The position numbers and the translations under genes were made by a program. The notes beneath the pieces were generated by a model. It was not told the DNA's origin. It ran no database searches and saw only the letters and a list, made by a program, of their open reading frames with translations. Positions 61,701 to 64,000 of a stretch of DNA of 64,000 nt are shown here, piece by piece (position 1 is the stretch's first letter; each line of letters starts with the position of its first letter). The DNA is from Enchytraeus crypticus (taxonomy: Eukaryota; Annelida; Clitellata; Enchytraeida; Enchytraeidae). The stretch covers positions 1,736,501 through 1,800,500 of the forward strand of contig CAJHZI010000513.1 of the NCBI GenBank assembly GCA_905160935.1, written 5' to 3'.

Positions 61701-64000
61701 TTTATTTTATTTTGTAGTCCTGTTATAGTATATACTAAGTAAATACGTGATTTTGACTCAAAAATATAATGCATGCCACTAACAACGATGGCACGACTTA
61801 GTATATTTCCGCAAAACATGCATTTATTATTCTCGCTGTCTTCTTTAGAGTGCTAGAGCATACATACATTTGGCAAGTAAAAATTAACCAAATAATATGA
61901 TTTTATTCTTGTGTCAAGTGTTTTAAATAAATGTTTAACCAGTTCTCTATAATGATATCTTTCTTGTATATCATAATCATATTTTGCTTCTAAAGTACCA
62001 TTTAAGGTAATAAGATATGTGGTTAGCACATGGAATATGCGGAGGTAATGCTATTATATCTTTAATACCTCTTTCGCTGAACATTTGACTTGATTTTTTC
62101 CAAATGCATGCCAATTCTACTAACAGATACAAAATCATTTTCATTATTATCCTCAAAATCATCATTTTCTCCACTTTTACTTACGTCATTGTGAAACAAC
62201 TTAAGAACCTTAACGAGCTTGTTTGCATTGGCCGTGATTACATAAACAATCTTGGAAGAAATATGACACTTCAGAAAAATTTCTAGAAGTGTGCTTATAG
62301 ATTTAACTCCTTTCAGCCTACAGCTTTGTCTTCACCTGTAGTGTGACTGGATGGGCGTAGTATATTGTAACATCTATTTAGCATCCTCTATGCACTGTCC
62401 ACATATCTGCATTGGCAGAAGCAAAGCCACAGTTTCAAATTTCAACTAAATCAACATGAAACTTACAAGTGGAATTCAAAAAGTCCAATTTTAGTGATTT
62501 TTTGAAAGTAGTAAATTTTTAGTTATTAACTTAAAAAAAATTATTTTTTGTAACTTGTAACTAAATAATTAGTTAAACTCTTAGTATGAACTTTTAAACT
62601 AAGTTTTACTTATCTCTGCTGTTATGTGGTTTGACAGGAAATCAAACAGATTGTCTTCGTGATATATGACCCATGATGACCACTTCTATTAAAGTAATTA
62701 ACCAACAGTGCAGTGCATGTGTCATAAAAAGCGACAAAGCACTAAGATCTAAACCAACTTCAGAAAGGGCATTCGATTGGTGAGCACCTAGGCTCCAGAA
62801 ACTGCTACTAAATGTACTAATCCAGACTCTACTTAAACGAGGGTTCAAGAGAATATGATAATGAGGATGAATAATGATGATGCTGACAATAATGATAATG
62901 ATATGTCAAATATGATATGATATGTCAAATGATGAAGTTGATGACAACGATGATGATGATTTGTTAACAGTAAATACCAGTTGGACTTCACTGAAATGAC
63001 GTGCTTAATTAAGAACAAAGTTCCTGAGAGATTGGTAGAGTTGCAGAGGCTGTCAACGAAATCTTCTATTCATAGTAAGCCTGGAGAACGTTACCTGACC
63101 AACTGGCTGTGGTACTGGCAAGATGTCCGTGGAAGATTTATCAACTTTGGATTTGTAAGTAAATGTATAAAGCAGTCTTTACTGTGATGAACTGATAATC
63201 AATCAATTAGAATTTAAAATTCCGGTTCCTCGCCATAAGGCAATGACAAGGACGTTTCAAGAAGGCTGTGCATCAACAGACGCCGAGGCACCATGCAATG
63301 ACGAGTGAGTATACAAAGACCCCAAGAAATAGTGAGATCAAAACTGTACAACTCCAAGATCTGAGGCAATAAAGTGCCAGAATAATGACCTATGGTGGAA
63401 AAGAGTTAGGTTTTTAGCTTGCTCAAGAAAGTGCTAAAACAAATACAAGATCAGTTAAGAGTGTTGTCTTCTGCATCAATCTTTTCACAGTGTTTATCTT
63501 TATGGCTTGCTTTATCTTTTCGACGTTTTCTATCTTGTACATATCTTTAATCTATTTCCGTATCTTGTTTTCTTTCATCGGTAATGTTGTTAATAAGATT
63601 TTGGAAGCTACCTCAAATAGCTTGTATGAGACTATAGACTATATAGAATATAGGCAACATCATTGTCGTAGCTACCATCTTATATCATCTTCCTCTGAGA
63701 ACTCTAACTGAATTGTGACTATTTCTTCAGACAAAAATCTTTCAATCTTTCTCAATATTTTTAACAAAGTACTTAATGTAACCTGTCATAATTCTATAAT
63801 TAAATATAATAATTATAATCAATTACATTTATTGCTATATTTTTTACTGCAGAATGAGAATCGCGTGAAGATCATAGGATATGTGACATCACAGCAAATT
63901 GAGACTGAATTTGAGAAAAACCCTAAGGGTTCTACTTGCTACGAATATAACTCAGTCGAGTATGTACTGGACTTTAGCAGCATGTCTAGGACGGATAAGA
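58254..64000 (+). CDS. PARP12: PARP12/ZAP-like CCCH zinc-finger and WWE protein, 3' end outside the window
   Basis: Exons 58254-58797, 59877-60267, 62971-63154 and 63853-64000 (cut by the window edge), all GT/AG with matching phases, at least 422 aa. Zinc fingers: C7-C17-C23-H27, C29-C36-C42-H46, C95-C104-C110-H114, C117-C124-C130-H134 and C240-C248-C254-H258, i.e. two pairs plus one as in PARP12 and ZC3HAV1. WWE domain 1 runs about 263-325 (VWRWKKQ to YQLDFTEM) and crosses an intron; WWE domain 2 starts about 352 (LTNWLWYWQD, then YVLDFSSM). In this family such an N-terminus is followed by a PARP catalytic domain, which would lie to the right. Family members bind RNA and ADP-ribose and often act in antiviral defence; that role here is inference. 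Confidence 0.88.
59877..60267 (+). CDS. PARP12: PARP12-like exon 2: Ser/Arg linker, fifth CCCH finger, WWE 1 start
   Basis: 391 bp after acceptor AACAATAG. A repetitive linker (AASTARSQAASTARF) is followed by CGHYLVYKCKYADSCIKYH and then PYVWRWKKQEESDVQTWEEL. The donor AACC|GTGAGT leaves phase 2. Confidence 0.87.
60440..61010 (+). mobile_element. L2/CR1-like LINE 3' end
   Basis: Plus strand, with frameshifts: LHWLPVVQRFKYKIALLTFN, then PSYLSDLLIQYQPSRK, then RSFSFSAPTVWNSLPPDLRS, then FRCKLKTHLFPP, the classic C-terminus of L2/CR1-like elements. It ends GACGTCCCTGACATCATCCT, TGTATAAGGAAACGGACGTT, AAACCTTTATTATTAGTATT. In intron 2 of the PARP12-like gene. Confidence 0.85.
61335..61400 (-). 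mobile_element. L2-like 3' tail fragment
   Basis: Minus strand GATGTCCCTGACATTGCCTT, then TGGTGAGAAACCAGCCGTT. Similar fragments at 39095-39155 and 63195-63260. Confidence 0.5.
62640..62885 (+). mobile_element. Mosaic SINE, GATGATG-type tail
   Basis: GTGTCATAAAAAGCGACAAA, GCACTAAGATCTAAACC, AGAAAGGGCATTCGATTGGT, GAGCACCTAGGCTCCAGAAA, then TAAACGAGGGTTCAAGAGAA and an ATGATGA end. Confidence 0.75.
62971..63154 (+). CDS. PARP12: PARP12-like exon 3: WWE 1 end, WWE 2 start
   Basis: 184 bp. The acceptor TTAACAG at 62970 keeps frame (PKYQLDFTEMTCLIKNK); the nearer AG at 62980 would introduce a stop. It ends TNWLWYWQDVRGRFINFGF. Donor GTAAGT. Confidence 0.87.
63853..64000 (+). CDS. PARP12: PARP12-like exon 4, cut by window end
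   Basis: NENRVKIIGYVTSQQIETEF, then CYEYNSVEYVLDFSSMSRTD. It completes WWE domain 2. Acceptor TTTACTGCAG, phase 0. Confidence 0.88.

Noticed and set aside
62981-63187. Start codon at 62981 for a separate gene
   Set aside because: The position is TTG, and the segment joins in frame to the previous exon of the PARP12-like gene through the acceptor at 62970.
1-64000. Bacterial, viral or organelle origin
   Set aside because: Introns with GT/AG borders, animal-specific genes (TCF, LAPTM4, PTCD1), SINEs and long microsatellites all show animal nuclear DNA.

Overview
The window is nuclear DNA from an invertebrate animal. It is AT-rich by eye, crowded with microsatellites and old retroelements, and carries intron-split genes whose exon phases and GT/AG borders can be joined by reading. 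The phylum cannot be fixed from this sequence. The TCF protein has the invertebrate layout but a rather divergent HMG box, and the transposon load suggests a moderate or large genome.

Four protein genes can be reconstructed. (1) A TCF/LEF transcription factor (minus strand, 10 exons, 25428 to 3246, about 467 aa) with an N-terminal beta-catenin-binding segment and an HMG box; no C-clamp is seen. (2) PTCD1, a mitochondrial pentatricopeptide-repeat protein (minus, 9 exons, 43301 to 32013, about 818 aa). (3) A LAPTM4-type lysosomal four-pass membrane protein (minus, 7 exons, 55846 to 48938, about 310 aa) with two C-terminal PY motifs. (4) A PARP12/ZAP-like gene (plus, from 58254, running off the right edge) with five CCCH zinc fingers and two WWE domains in the visible part. 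The LAPTM4 and PARP12-like genes are divergently arranged, 2.4 kb apart. A small unidentified ORF pair lies just upstream of PTCD1. No functional link between the four genes is evident.

The rest is repeats. There are remnants of at least four LINE types, a tRNA-derived SINE with intact A and B boxes (five copies), and a second tRNA-like SINE sharing its tail with an L2-like LINE. A mosaic SINE group has one head joined to two alternative tails, each resembling the 3' end of a LINE also present here. A hAT element has terminal inverted repeats and a perfect 8-bp target duplication; two MITE candidates are also present. Tandem arrays have units of 14, 15, 39, 59, 70, 101 and 184 bp, and several touch exon borders. 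Four long, nearly loop-free inverted repeats are scattered through introns and spacers.

Layout: 1-3245 TCF 3' flank with LINE/SINE debris; 3246-25428 TCF, including a 9.3-kb intron full of minisatellites; 25429-32012 spacer and probable TCF upstream region; 32013-43301 PTCD1; 43302-48937 repeat-rich spacer; 48938-55846 LAPTM4; 55847-58253 divergent intergenic region; 58254-64000 PARP12-like gene. No tRNA, rRNA or CRISPR was found.
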